Of a stretch of 64,000 nt of DNA, positions 49,455 through 60,179 are shown one piece after another; position 1 is the first letter of the stretch; the number at the start of each line of letters is the position of its first letter. Below the pieces are notes generated by a model. It did not search any database, was not told where the DNA came from, and saw nothing but the letters and a program-made list of their open reading frames with translations. The stretch comes from Epichloe hybrida (lineage: Eukaryota > Ascomycota > Sordariomycetes > Hypocreales > Clavicipitaceae), in NCBI GenBank assembly GCA_019022495.1, contig JAFEKR010000024.1:868001-932000 (forward strand), written 5' to 3'. A program made the translations under genes and the position numbers.

Positions 49455-49638
49455 GGGGGTTAAAGGGAACCTTGGATTGTTTGTATTTCACCCGGGCTAC
49501 ATGGTATCTCTTACTAGCGCAAAAACCCCTGTAGTATCCCTAATAACAGCTCCACTGACTTTAGCCACCCAGAGCCCATAGTAGCCGCCCCGCGTGGGGC
49601 TTGTAGTCGCTGTGAAATCTTTCAGGGGTTATTAGACT
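49455..49638. mobile_element. Diverged relative of MITE 1
   Basis: Read on the minus strand this segment aligns with the interior of the element at 12213-12477. Shared blocks include acaagccccacgcgggg, ggctactat, tggagctgtta and cgctagtaagag, in the same order. The right end (acccctgaaagatttcac on the minus strand) is a degraded version of the MITE 1 terminus. The left end is poorly conserved. It is probably an old copy decayed by point mutation; boundaries are approximate. Confidence 0.7.
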
Positions 49639-50125
49639 ACATAAAATTCCGGTCGAGACCAGCGGGCTTCCTGCTTCCTATCTGGGTATAGCACAAAGTT
49701 CCATCTCATTTCTGACGAGCCAAGCTGCATTGTTACATGTACAATAGGGACGTAAATTTCCCACCAGAGCTACGATAAATGCGACCACAAGCGCGATGCG
49801 TGAACCTCCATCAACAAACGAAGAGGGGATGACGAGGGTGATGCCTCAGATTTGAGGCTGCAATAACCTCAACACTTTGCTGTTCTCGTAGTTCAGATTA
49901 CTTTGGACAAATGCCTGACATATTAACGTGGCCTACGCCCATCAACAAACGTGCTGCGTTATTCTGCAAGAGAGGGGGTTTTTTTTTTAAAAAAGTACGA
50001 GGTTTACCAAGGAGATGTTAAATAATTAGATATGAAATTCCGCCTCTCGTCCGCCATTTCAATTCCGGCTCAAGTAGAAGCAAAAGTCTTGCCGTATGAA
50101 CAATATCGGTGAATTCAAGTTCGAG
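49639..50125. other. Intergenic region downstream of the LysM gene
   Basis: No gene supported. A T tract followed by an A tract lies at about 49980-49995. Confidence 0.4.
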
Positions 50126-51158
50126 CTACCCTGATGTTGTCATAGATTGCAGCCGTCCCAACTGCTCGAACACCGACTTGTAACTGCCGGCGTATAGAGA
50201 GCCGGATTGGGAACGAAAAGAACCATGATACAACTTCCACTCGTTCAAGTCACCATGGTCAAAATTGAAGGTGGCAGCGATACCGACACAGGCATATGCG
50301 TCGAACTTCAACCCAGCACAATATCCACCGACTCGAGGATACCACTTGAGAAAGTCGTAAGTGAAATACCGCTGGTCTGAGCAATGCCTTTGCAGGTATC
50401 ATCTCCTTTCACAAGATGGAAGTTATCGCAGTCAGAGACAATGTTGGGCTGGGTTGGCTCCGGCGTAGTGATGCCTATACACAGATTTGATTACTCAGGA
50501 TGGCCAAGAGTACTCCTGTGATGATGGCAGCCTTACCATTAGGAAGCCTGGTCGATGTTGCTGAAGAAGACGATGTAGTGGAAGCAGCAGCGGAGGAAGA
50601 TACTGCCGTTGGGGCAGGAGTAATGGCAGCGGTGGTGGTGGTGGTGGCCGTGGTGGAAGTGGCCGTGACAGCATGGTCCGCCTCATAGCATCCAGCAAAC
50701 GCAATAGTATCATTGAGCCAAGCACCACCACCCGGCATTGCATTCATAGCCTTATACCACCTCCCCGGGCAATAGGTAGCGAAGTCAACTGCCTCTGAGC
50801 GATAGCGCGACCACCATGACGACGCGGTACTTCCATATGCCGAGTAGGTTGACGAAAGTGTGGTTGGAATAGTGATGGCACACCATTGTGATTGGGCTGG
50901 AAAAGTGCACGTCGGAACGCCCTGAGCATTGGTACCAACAGGTGTACAGCCTTTGAGGAGTTCATCGCCATGATGAAGGAGAGCTGTTAAAAGCTCACCA
51001 GTTGGCTTTGGCGGGTCAAAGTACTTCTCAAGCACTTCAGTTGTGCATGGCCATGGATCTTGTGTGATAGTCGGACTGATTGTAGGCAAGATGGTATCGT
51101 ATATAGAAGCTGAGACTGTAATAGCCTGTGTCATGAAGCTCAGAGTGATCAACTTCAT
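50126..51158 (-). CDS. Secreted LysM-domain protein, frameshifted within the LysM domain
   Basis: Exon 1 is 51158-50537 (207 codons) and exon 2 starts at 50474 after a 62-nt intron. The N-terminus MKLITLSFMTQAITVSAS is a likely signal peptide. Then comes a Cys-containing domain I do not recognise (PWPCTTEVLEKYFDPPKPTG to GGGAWLNDTIAFAGCYEAD; possibly a fungal DUF7735-like domain), a Thr/Ser/Ala-rich spacer, and a LysM domain that opens with CDNFHLVKGDDTCKGIA. Near 50355-50375 the frame changes by one base: the second half of the LysM domain (KWYPRVGGYCAG, FDAYACVG) lies in the next frame, which runs on to 50126. As written, the first frame stops at 50308 (262 aa). LysM proteins bind chitin and some shield fungal walls from host recognition. 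It is divergent from the chitinase gene, 695 bp away. It may be a pseudogene or hold an assembly error. Confidence 0.72.
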
Positions 51159-51852
51159 CTTGGAAAGCTGTGGAAGTGATGACGATGGCAAAAGAATGTG
51201 ATCGGAGATGCTGCAACCTGATGCAACCTGATGCAACCTCGACGTAAAATGTCAAGCTTGACGCGGGAACCCTCGGTATTTTATTTACTGACAGATGAAA
51301 TTTCTTCTTTCAGGGGCGATAAATTGACCGAGTCAATGTCAACTTCCGCAGGTGCCAAGCCCGAGCTTCTTCTCCTTCATACCCACTTACATACGCGTTG
51401 CCTCGTTACAGCCTAGGCAGTTGGAGACATGTCGGGAAAGAACGAATACTTGGAGAGTCTAGAACGCAGCTACCCACATCGTACGATTAATGATGCATCT
51501 AATTCACAAGTAACATAACAATTACTGGCGATACTCAAACTTGCAGCATAAATCGACCCCACATCGTACCGTGTCGTGTTCATGCTCGACAATCTTTGCG
51601 TGGATAACAATCAAACTACATCGACCCTCTGTACTCTCTGCATAATCTGCATAAATTAGAATATTTCGACGATGAGAAAACCTGCATCCATGGCAAACAA
51701 CAAATCAGACCCTCTGCATAAGTCAGAATATTATGACGGTGAGAAAACTCTCAAGATCAGAAAACCTTTTCTTTGAACCTTTTTTGGAGCCCATGAACCA
51801 GTAGCTCCTGGAGTATTCTATCGCTTCAAATTGGTTGAAAGCTAAGCCAGGA
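51159..51852. promoter_or_regulatory. Shared divergent promoter of the LysM and chitinase genes
   Basis: 694 bp between the two divergent start codons. It includes three direct copies of tgatgcaacc at about 51219-51240 close to the LysM start, and two copies of a catg/gaaaac/tctgcat-containing repeat at about 51630-51750 (tcagaatatt-ac/gacg-gtgagaaaac). Coordinated expression of the pair is plausible but not shown. Confidence 0.45.
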
Positions 51853-54800
51853 ATGATGTATCTTGTGTTGTTATTTGCGTGGGCGGGCTGCCTCTCCCAT
51901 ACCCAAGCAGCCATCAACCTTGACGGCAGTCATGCGTCTGAGCCCGCGACGGATGACGATCCTTGGCCAATCAGCGATATCAATACTTATGATCCTCAGC
52001 AGTATGACTGCCCGTTACCATGCCGCGACTACGCCAACATGCACAGTTGGACTCCATATCTGTCTGTCGCGCGTCTAAGACGATGCTCCGAACCGATGCT
52101 TCTCCAATTCTCCATCACACAGCCCCTGGATGATGCCGAATCGACTATATACATACGCAGCTGCACCATCAATGGGTCTGGCAGAGACGGAACACTACGC
52201 ATGAAGGCATCAAAAGTAGAAAACCCAAAGAAAACAAAAGATTTGTATCAAGGCGGATCGCTCAAACTGGCCCCTGCATGTGCTGCAGCTGGCACCGAGA
52301 TTCAGGATAAGCTCCAGCTAGCAGCTAGCAGAAGCAGTCACCAAGGGAATGGGACAAATGTCAGTGCACTTGTTCTCGGTATGGGTGAATTCTTCGAGTC
52401 CAAAGACAACTGCAACGAGAAATTTGTCTTCGCCTATCACAAGGAGACGGTTGCCGCTGTCTACATTGGAACGAACCTTGGAAAAGCCACTGCAACTTCA
52501 GCCCTAAAGTCACTCTCTTCAACCTTCCAGTCGCAGAACTTGATCCCTAACCGAACGGTCACGGAGCTTTGCAGCCTGAAGCGTGGATCTGACCGCATCC
52601 TTGGTATAACGGTAGACACCTCCCGGAACCTCGCTGCAGTACAGAGAACAGCCCTGGAGTGGACTAAGGGCAGATGTGCGATCAAAGCAGACAGGGACCT
52701 GAGCACAGTCGGAGTCTTGGCTGATGTGAGAATTATGGAAATAGCGGCGTCAAACATTACATCAGCTGGTAACAACTCTACAAGAACTGCCCAAAGTTTG
52801 ACGAATCGATTTTTCAAAAAGAACACATTAAATGCTCGGGATGTTTGTCGACATGTACAAGTACAGTCCGGCGATAGCTGTGCCGCGTTAGCAGAGCGCT
52901 GCGGGATCTCTGGAGCGGATTTCACCAAGTATAATCCTGCATCGGACTACTGCTCGACCTTGATACCCGGGGACTTCGCTTGCTGTTCCACCGGGGACCG
53001 GTATACACCCCCCAAGCCCGACTCGCCAAAGCCTGAAGCTGATGGCACTTGTGCAACACATCTGATTGAGAACGGAGACTCATGCAGTTCACTGGCTAAG
53101 CGTCATGGCATTACTGTTGAAGAAATTGAGAAGTGGAACGAGGGTAAGACATGGGCATGGACAGAGTGCCGTGATATGTTGGTTGGCTACAATATGTGTT
53201 TAAGCGAAGGCTCAGCTCCAATGCCTCCTCCTCAAGAAGGAACTGCTTGTGGTCCCCTTGTGCCTGGAACCAAGAAGCCAGCAAAGGGGACCTCTTTAGC
53301 CGACTTGAACCCTTGCCCGCTGAAGGCGTGTTGCAGTAACTGGGGTTTCTGCGGTGTTTTCCCAGCACATTGTGATAAACACGCCCCTGATGGTGGTGGG
53401 CCTGGTACTAAGGAGAAGGGGTTCCAGAACACTTGTGTATCTAACTGTGGGAATGAAATCAAGCAAAATTCAGGCCCTCCCACGGAGTTTCAAAGGATCG
53501 GCTACTACGAATCATTCGGGCTAAGTCGCGATTGCCTGTGGCTAAAGGCCAAGAATTCGAATACAGATGGGACCTACACACATATCCATTGGGGCTTTGC
53601 GGATATTGAGCCAAACACATGGAAGCCTTTAGTCAACGACTCACACAAGCAATGGGAGGACTTTAAAAAGCTTGATGTAAAGAAGATATTATCCTTTGGA
53701 GGCTGGTCATACTCGACCGAACCAGCAACTTATAACATCATTCGCTCGGCTATTACTAATAACCGTGAAGCCTTCGCGTCCAACCTTGCCCAATTTGTGC
53801 AAGATGAGGGCCTTGATGGAATCGACATTGATTGGGAATATCCTGGTGTAAGTTGAGAATCAGACTAATCATTTACTTATCTAGGCTCGCATTGCTAAAT
53901 CTACCAAAACCAGGCACCCGATATTCTTGTGGGCGGCTCACCTATCGGCCAAAAAAGTGACGGCATTGCGTACCTCAAGTTTCTCACTGTTCTGAAAGAG
54001 AAGCTAGGAAAAGACAAATCAGTTTCCATTGCGGCACCGGCTTCGTATTGGTACCTGAAGGCATTTCCTATTGATCGTATAGCAGCTGTTATTGACTATA
54101 TTGTCTATATGACATATGACTTGCATGGTCAATGGGACTATGGCAACGCCAACGCTTTTGATATGTGTCCTTCTGGAAAGTGCATACGGAGTCACGGTAA
54201 GCGGAAAGCCTTGCTATGCTTCAATGTCTCTCGAAAGTGCTAATAAATAACGTGGGTTTTAGTGAACTTGACTGAAACTCGAAACGCTCTCTCCATGAGT
54301 AGGTTCATTCATCAACGTCAAGGCTGGTGTAAAATGCTAATTCTCATTGGCGCACATAGTCACCAAGGCTGGGGTACCGAACAACAAAATTTTTGTTGGA
54401 GAATCATCATATGGCCGGTCATTTCATATGGCGCAAGATGGCTGTTGGGGGCCCGATTGTGATTTCACTGGCTCCAGAACAAAATCTGATGCCACGCCTG
54501 GAAGATGCACCAAGACGGGTGGTTACCTTGCCAACGCTGAAATCAACGAGATAATAATTCGTGGGGATGGAGCCCAGATGATTCATGATGACAATTCAAA
54601 CACGGACGTCATGCTCTACAAAGGAGATTATGTTAGCTACATGACTCCCACGACAAAGGACACTCGGCGAGCAGACTGGAAAGGCTTGAATTTCGCTGGA
54701 ACAATCGACTGGGCGGTTGATCTGCAAGAGTTCACCAACGACGACTTCAGAGACATCAAAGACGATAAGGAGACAAACGAAGATGGCGAGGTATGTGTCG

Positions 54801-56831
54801 GCGGAGAGGATGTGACTGCTGACTCGGGAGACCTGTGTGAGTTTACCTGCGAGTTGGGCTTTTGCCCGTCGAGCCTCTGCGAATGCATCAGCTGGGGTCA
54901 GCCACAGCCACGCCCGAAAGAAGATCCTACCAGCGACGCAGTTGCCAATGATGTCTTCAATGTGGAGTTGAACCGCCTGTGCAAGTTCTCATGCAAGCAC
55001 GGGTTTTGCCCAGAGAATGTGTGCCAGGCGACGCCCCCAGATTGGTCAATAGACGAGTCACCACCCCCGGATGACTATCACTTCGATTATGACAACGCGC
55101 TATGGCAAAACAAAGCCCATTGTATAATTTACAAAGATGCCGATGCTATGGACGAGGCCAGGACTCAGTGCAAGAGATATTGTCAGCCGAAACTCGATGA
55201 GGCGGCCCAAGAAGACAGGATTAGTAATTACGGCTGTGTTGGCTGGTTTCCACTACAAAAAGAGATTCCATGGCAGAAAACTCCAGGATACCAGTACGAA
55301 GTAGCACCTGGACAATGCAATTGCGACAATATGCTGGTCAATGAGCTTGCAGAGTTTGTCATGGACGCAATGCCTATAATTGCTCAGGTAAGAACACGCA
55401 GTAGAATGATGGATATTCTTGAACCCTGGCAGGCTGACATATGAGCTAGGTTGGTTGCTATATTCTCATGTCGTCCGTCAAGCTAGTGCTCGATGTTGGT
55501 CTGCAGTTTGTTCCGGGCGTGGGAAGAGTGCTCGATGCTGGAATGGGTATGTATGACTCGTTTTGTTCCCTGCGTATATGATGCACTGTCCGATATCTGC
55601 CATCCGTCTCTTACTGCCTTTTCTCCAATTTCTGGTCTCCTCTAAAAAGAGCGAACGGCTAACATGCAGTCCAGACATGGCCACCACGGCTGCTCGAATG
55701 GCATCGTATGTTTACCCAAAGGGTGAGAAGCCAGAAGATGCGTTCGCATGGTGGCTTAGTCCCTGTGGAGGGACCGATCTTGTACCGGATGATGTTAGGA
55801 GAGTTTTTGATATATTAAGCAATGTTGGCAATATTGGCAGCTTCAAGCCTCCAAAGAACGTCAAACAGGGAAGCGGCAAGAAAGGTGATGATGGCAATCC
55901 CAGATCACCTTCAAGGCCTCGACCGACTACAGGAGGTAGCGGTAAAGGAGGAAAAGGCGGCAACGGAGGTGGCGTTGGCAGAAAGAAGAAGCAATGCCAA
56001 ATCCCGTCTGGCAGGGTGAAACAGCGCCTGGGAGGTGGCCACACCCTTCGGCTCCTTAACTGTGATAAGGGGGGCAACACAAAGACGCAGGAAATGGTCG
56101 TCACGTCAGCCACGTATGCACCCGCGGCGACGAAGGTCTTTAGTGCTCGTTGCGAGGCGAAGTGGAACCAAGCTTGCTATCATTACAGCTCGGTCATACG
56201 CGAAAACTTGCAATGGGAGACATTGGCCTGTCCCCAGGAGGCAGCAACAGTCAAGTTCAGGGTCAATGCTAAAGCTACTGGAAGGTGGCTAAGCGAGCAC
56301 AGCGGCAAGGGGTGGAAAAAAGAATCTGAAAAGGACCGGGCCTGGAAAGGGCCATGCGATATGGACGAATATCCTCCAGCAAATCTACTGGGGCTGAAGG
56401 ACCCTGCCAGGACCAATTCGGGAGTAGATAAAACAGGTCAAAGGGTACGCTTGCTGCCTCACTCTGAGAACAGGGGCGCGGGTTCTATGTGGAAAGGCAC
56501 TTGCTTTAACAAGGCCCTCGGTGCTCTCAGCGACACTGAATTTGAAACGAAATTCAATGCGGCCAGAGGAAAAAAGACGGTAAACAAGAACGGAGTGCAA
56601 CAGGTCCATGCGGCGATAACGTTGGATATATGGCCTCACTTTACAATCTCATCGTGGGGACAATCCAAGAATGTCAAGGATGATGGACTCTGGGATAACC
56701 AGTGCTGGCCGAAAGGGATTGCCGCAGGTGATCCAGGCTATGCTGTCTTATCTTTGGACAACTGGAGAGACAAGAACGCTGCAAAATACGACTATCGGAA
56801 GCCATATGTCAAAGGCACCAACGGATCCTGA
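51853..56831 (+). CDS. Subgroup-C killer-toxin-like GH18 chitinase with LysM, hevein and putative NucA/NucB-type C-terminal domain
   Basis: Secreted multidomain protein. Exons 51853-53847, 53914-54196, 54263-54298, 54360-55387, 55450-55546 and 55675-56831; 1,531 aa. Order: signal peptide (1-18), N-terminal domain of unknown role (20-330), LysM 1 (about 332-375), LysM 2 (399-446), hevein-type chitin-binding domain (464-505, CPLKACCSNWGFCG), GH18 (about 547-965) with catalytic LDGIDIDWEYPG near 653-664. Two Cys-rich repeats follow: LCEFTCELGFCPSSLC near 927 and LCKFSCKHGFCPENVC near 978. After a Gly/Lys linker (about 1230-1255), the C-terminus has CDMDEYPPA (about 1373) and LPHSENRGAGS (about 1408), which resemble the conserved motifs of NucA/NucB DNases. 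The LysM-hevein-GH18 order matches fungal subgroup C chitinases, which are related to the alpha subunit of yeast killer toxin. The nuclease assignment rests on motif resemblance. All introns keep frame. Confidence 0.9.
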
Positions 56832-57279
56832 ACCAGTACTGCAGGACCAAGCGTGATAAAAGGGGGGGGGGGGGCATGGGATCATGAGATGTGAATCCAT
56901 AGTGAATAAATGCTCCCCATCCCTCCAACCTAGCGTGTTGAAACTCTGGACTCTACGACGACTGAACGAAGATGCCGTTTCTGAGAATACAATGACGGGG
57001 AATTGATAACCATTGTCAAGTTATTTACACATCTTTTGCCCTTCACCGCCGTGCAGACCATGTTGCCAGTGTGGAGGGGCGCCACACTGATTATGAAATT
57101 GGCGTCGTGCTAGGCCAGCCCTGCATGGGCACATGGTAAATCTCGGCTCTAACAAAGTTAATCTCGTATCTAGGGTAAAGCCTTATACTATATATGCTTT
57201 ATATATATAACGTATAACCCCGTGGCGTGGTGGTTACACGCTGTGGAGACCTGTTCCAGGTCGCAGGTGCCTCAGCTAC
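56832..57279. other. Convergent 3' region between chitinase and APH-like genes
   Basis: Holds the two 3' UTRs. A G tract lies at about 56863-56875 and an AT-rich segment at about 57185-57215. Near 57217-57285 there is a faint tRNA-like stretch that does not fold into a complete cloverleaf by eye. Confidence 0.4.
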
Positions 57280-58636
57280 CTACACCAGATCTTGCCGTAC
57301 CAACTTGTTTGACATGTTCTCGAGATATTGTTCAGCTCTCCCAACATCAAAATTGAATGCCAGACGCACCATCTCGCGAACCAAGCCCTCGTCTTGCTCC
57401 GGCGAATCTCCAAGCTTGGAGAAACAAGCATAGATCCTAGAGGCTGCGCTTTCCAGGACCTCTGCGAATTCATTTCCAAGAGGCACTCCTTCCTTTTCGA
57501 GTTTTGCCTCAGCTTCCCGGAACTTCCTACAATACAACTCCCTGGCATCGGCCTGCCGTGATACATTCTTGTGCGCGAGGTGCTGGGGATCACCTAGGAT
57601 CGTTTTGATCCTCTCGTCTGGCCATAATAGTGGAAACGGCATCGGGTAGTGGTTAACTTGCCAAGGAGCAGTTTGAGAGAATTCCCAATCAATGACGGCC
57701 AAGAAGTTCAAATCATCATCAACTATAATGTTTTGTGTGCCAAGGTCCATGTGGTTGAGGGGATATCGTGCGGGAGACGCCTGAAAGAATGTCGTAGACT
57801 GCACAATGTCCAGGAAAACTAACGCACCCAGCCTTCGGAAGTGCGACATATCTTTATCAGGACTGCTCTCATGGCAGCTCGCCCGGTACAAAGCTGCTTC
57901 TCCAAGGGCCGTGAAGTACTCAATAGCCTTAGAGAAAGGTCCTTGTGACATCAAGCCTTCGGATGCCGCGAAAGACAGCTTATCGATGATGGGTTCTCCT
58001 GTTTTGGTTATACCGGAGATAGACCCAATCAGGGGATTCGTCAAGGTTGCCAGAGACGTCTGAATCGTTGTCCACTGAGCCATGATATGCTCCAGTTTTG
58101 CAAACTAGGACTTGTTGGAATCTTTAATAGTAATAGAAGAAAGATTCACTGACAGGCAATTTACAAACGTCTGGCACAGTATCTTGTAGCGTATTCCCGC
58201 GAAAGCCCTCTATAAGCATGTAGATGGCGCCAGCATCAATGGCGAGCTGGGACCCTGGACCTTCGTAGGCGTACACGCGAGGTACGGCCACAGTCGAGAG
58301 TCTCTGCCTCACAAAACGCATCGCAGAAACCTCGCAAGCGATTGAATACTGTTCGTCCTTTTCATTCACTGTTGGTGGAGCATCAGGGTGGCGAGGCAAT
58401 CGAACACGTGCGATGATAAGACTATCGTCCTCGGCGACCAACTCAAAACAGATCCAATACTGCCCTGCGGAAAAGGGCTCGCTCATGCTGATTTCCTGAC
58501 CTTTGATAAGCTCAGCATGGCGTAGAAGCACTGTTTTGTCGAGTTTGGCAATCAGGTCCTCGAGTCTTTTCTTCATGCCGTTATAGTCCCAACCCTCAAA
58601 TGACGTCCATCTTTTGCTTGGCGTAAATCTCGACAT
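57280..58636 (-). CDS. Aminoglycoside phosphotransferase (APH)-fold kinase-like protein
   Basis: Exons 58636-58154 and 58104-57280 give 435 aa. The N-lobe has FELVAEDDSLIIARVRLP with the phosphate-binding/Lys-Arg region, and SIACEVSAMRFVRQR with the conserved Glu of the helix C position. The C-lobe has LNHMDLGTQNIIVDDD, the catalytic HxDxxxxN loop of APH/choline-kinase-like enzymes, and LAVIDWEFSQTAPW, the metal-binding Asp motif. Fungal members of this family are numerous and mostly uncharacterised; the substrate is unknown and resistance to antibiotics should not be assumed. The 49-nt intron uses a GTCAGT donor and was picked because an in-frame TAG blocks alternatives. It is convergent with the chitinase gene. 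Confidence 0.85.
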
Positions 58637-59309
58637 GTCGAATCTGTTGGATCCGCAATGCTGTGACGTTCAATTTAGCGTGCTATGATAACGTGAAGCA
58701 TTGGTGAGACGGAAAAACCGAGAAGCTGTACGCTCTCGATGAAATCACATTACTGTCTCCTTCACCGCATGCGTTTAACCGCAAGCAGGCAGCTTGGACA
58801 CCAGGACCCACCAACCTAGTCACTTTCTAGCACTTCAGTACTACATAGTTACATGGTCCGTTTTCATGGCTAGACCACACACCCCATGGTGCAGGTACTT
58901 ACTTACATGATGATGTACGTAGCTATTTAAGCGAGCGTCTGCACCCTCTTACAGGGTCGGGCAACTCAATCCATGCTATCAGTGGTCCAACAGTGATACA
59001 GCATATATAGAGATTCTTTACCGCCTGCCTAATTTGGATTCAGAGGCTCCACCCTGGATACGAGATCAACTTACATCAGCGCGCCCCTCCATCCCTCCAA
59101 CGTGCCCTACCCACACACACAACACGGCCTAACAATGCGACAATAAGCCCACTGACAGTCATTTCCCCATCAGCTTCTGGAACAGCATTAAAGCGATTTG
59201 GCATTGAGCCAAACACGGAATTCAACTCATTGCCTTGCTGTGCATGCGGGGGCGTCTTGCGGTGCCGCTTTTCTTGTCACCCCCTCCTCGGCTAACCCGC
59301 CTTGCCAGC
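58637..59309. other. Intergenic region
   Basis: Between the divergent APH-like and RNase HI-like genes; both promoters should be here. No repeat or gene supported. Confidence 0.45.
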
Positions 59310-59792
59310 ATGGTTTACATCATGGAAATCTATGCCGACGGTGGCTGCAGAGGCAACGGACAACCGGGAGCAATAGGTGCCGCTGCCGCTGCTTTCAAAA
59401 AAAGAAATGGAAGGTACGATGCATGGACAGTATCGTTACCCCGATATCCCCCTCCCACAAACCAGCGGGCCGAAGTCACAGCCATCATTCTGGCCCTGGA
59501 GCAAGCCCTGGAAAAGTTTGAAGGGCTAGACACAAATCCATATCTAAATGTCAACATCTATTCGGATTCCAGATATGCGATTAACTGTATGACGACTTGG
59601 ATTTACAAGTGGGCCAACAATGGGTGGTACAATGCTGCAGGCAACGAGGTCGCGAACCGAGATCTTATCGAGGAGGCTTCCGATCTTGATGAGAGATTGA
59701 AAGAGTTGGGACACGTGGACTATATCTGGATTCCGAGGGAGGACAATCAGTATGCTGATAGATTATGCAATGAGAACATGGACGAACAATGA
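59310..59792 (+). CDS. Ribonuclease HI-like protein
   Basis: Endonuclease that cuts the RNA strand of RNA-DNA hybrids. Single exon, 160 aa, the size of a bare RNase H catalytic domain. It lacks the N-terminal hybrid-binding domain of the usual eukaryotic RNase H1. Active-site acids: Asp in IYADGGCRGNG, Glu in NQRAEVTAIILALEQ, Asp in NIYSDSRYAINCMT, Asp in REDNQYADRLC. The handle region has KWANNGWYNAAGNEVANRDL. I started at MVYIMEIYADG (59310); an in-frame ATG at 59235 would add a short non-conserved leader. The bare domain and accessory setting suggest an extra paralog; retroelement origin is possible, but no flanking reverse transcriptase is seen. Confidence 0.88.
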   Translation: MVYIMEIYADGGCRGNGQPGAIGAAAAAFKKRNGRYDAWTVSLPRYPPPTNQRAEVTAIILALEQALEKFEGLDTNPYLNVNIYSDSRYAINCMTTWIYKWANNGWYNAAGNEVANRDLIEEASDLDERLKELGHVDYIWIPREDNQYADRLCNENMDEQ

Positions 59793-60179
59793 GTCTTTGT
59801 CAATGAATCAGACTAAGCTGCAGCAGCAGAAGCAGACTGACATGATTTAGTGAGAATGGGCTGGTCTCCAACCAGCAAGACCGCCAAGATTCAAGCTGAA
59901 GAAGAGGAATGAAAGTACATGATGATTTCTATTAACACTTACATTGATCCTATTGTCGTCATTCTTTCATCCGCTTCACCATCATCCTCAACGTTAAGCT
60001 TTCCGAACCAGTCCCAGAGAACCTCACACGCCTTGAACTAGAATTGCGGATCTCGCCGAAACTGTAACGGTCCAAGCGAGTGTATTGACAACCGGCTTTT
60101 CATGCCCCGAGGCAAAAAAAATCTTTCCGCAAGGCAATTAGGGAAATCTTATGGATTAACGTACTGACAGCCTTCGACT
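59793..60179. other. Intergenic region
   Basis: 3' flank of the RNase HI-like gene. No gene or repeat supported. Confidence 0.4.

Noticed and set aside
50475..50536. GPI-anchored ending of the LysM-region gene as the only product
   Set aside because: The tail lies in a well-formed intron (GTAAGG...TATAG), and splicing it joins the upstream exon to a LysM domain in frame. Kept only as a possible alternative form.
57217..57290. Possible tRNA gene (gtggcgtggtggttacacgc and a following ggtcgcaggtgcc)
   Set aside because: It has a D-arm-like stretch, but I could not form a complete acceptor stem and T-arm with the GTTCRANNC loop.
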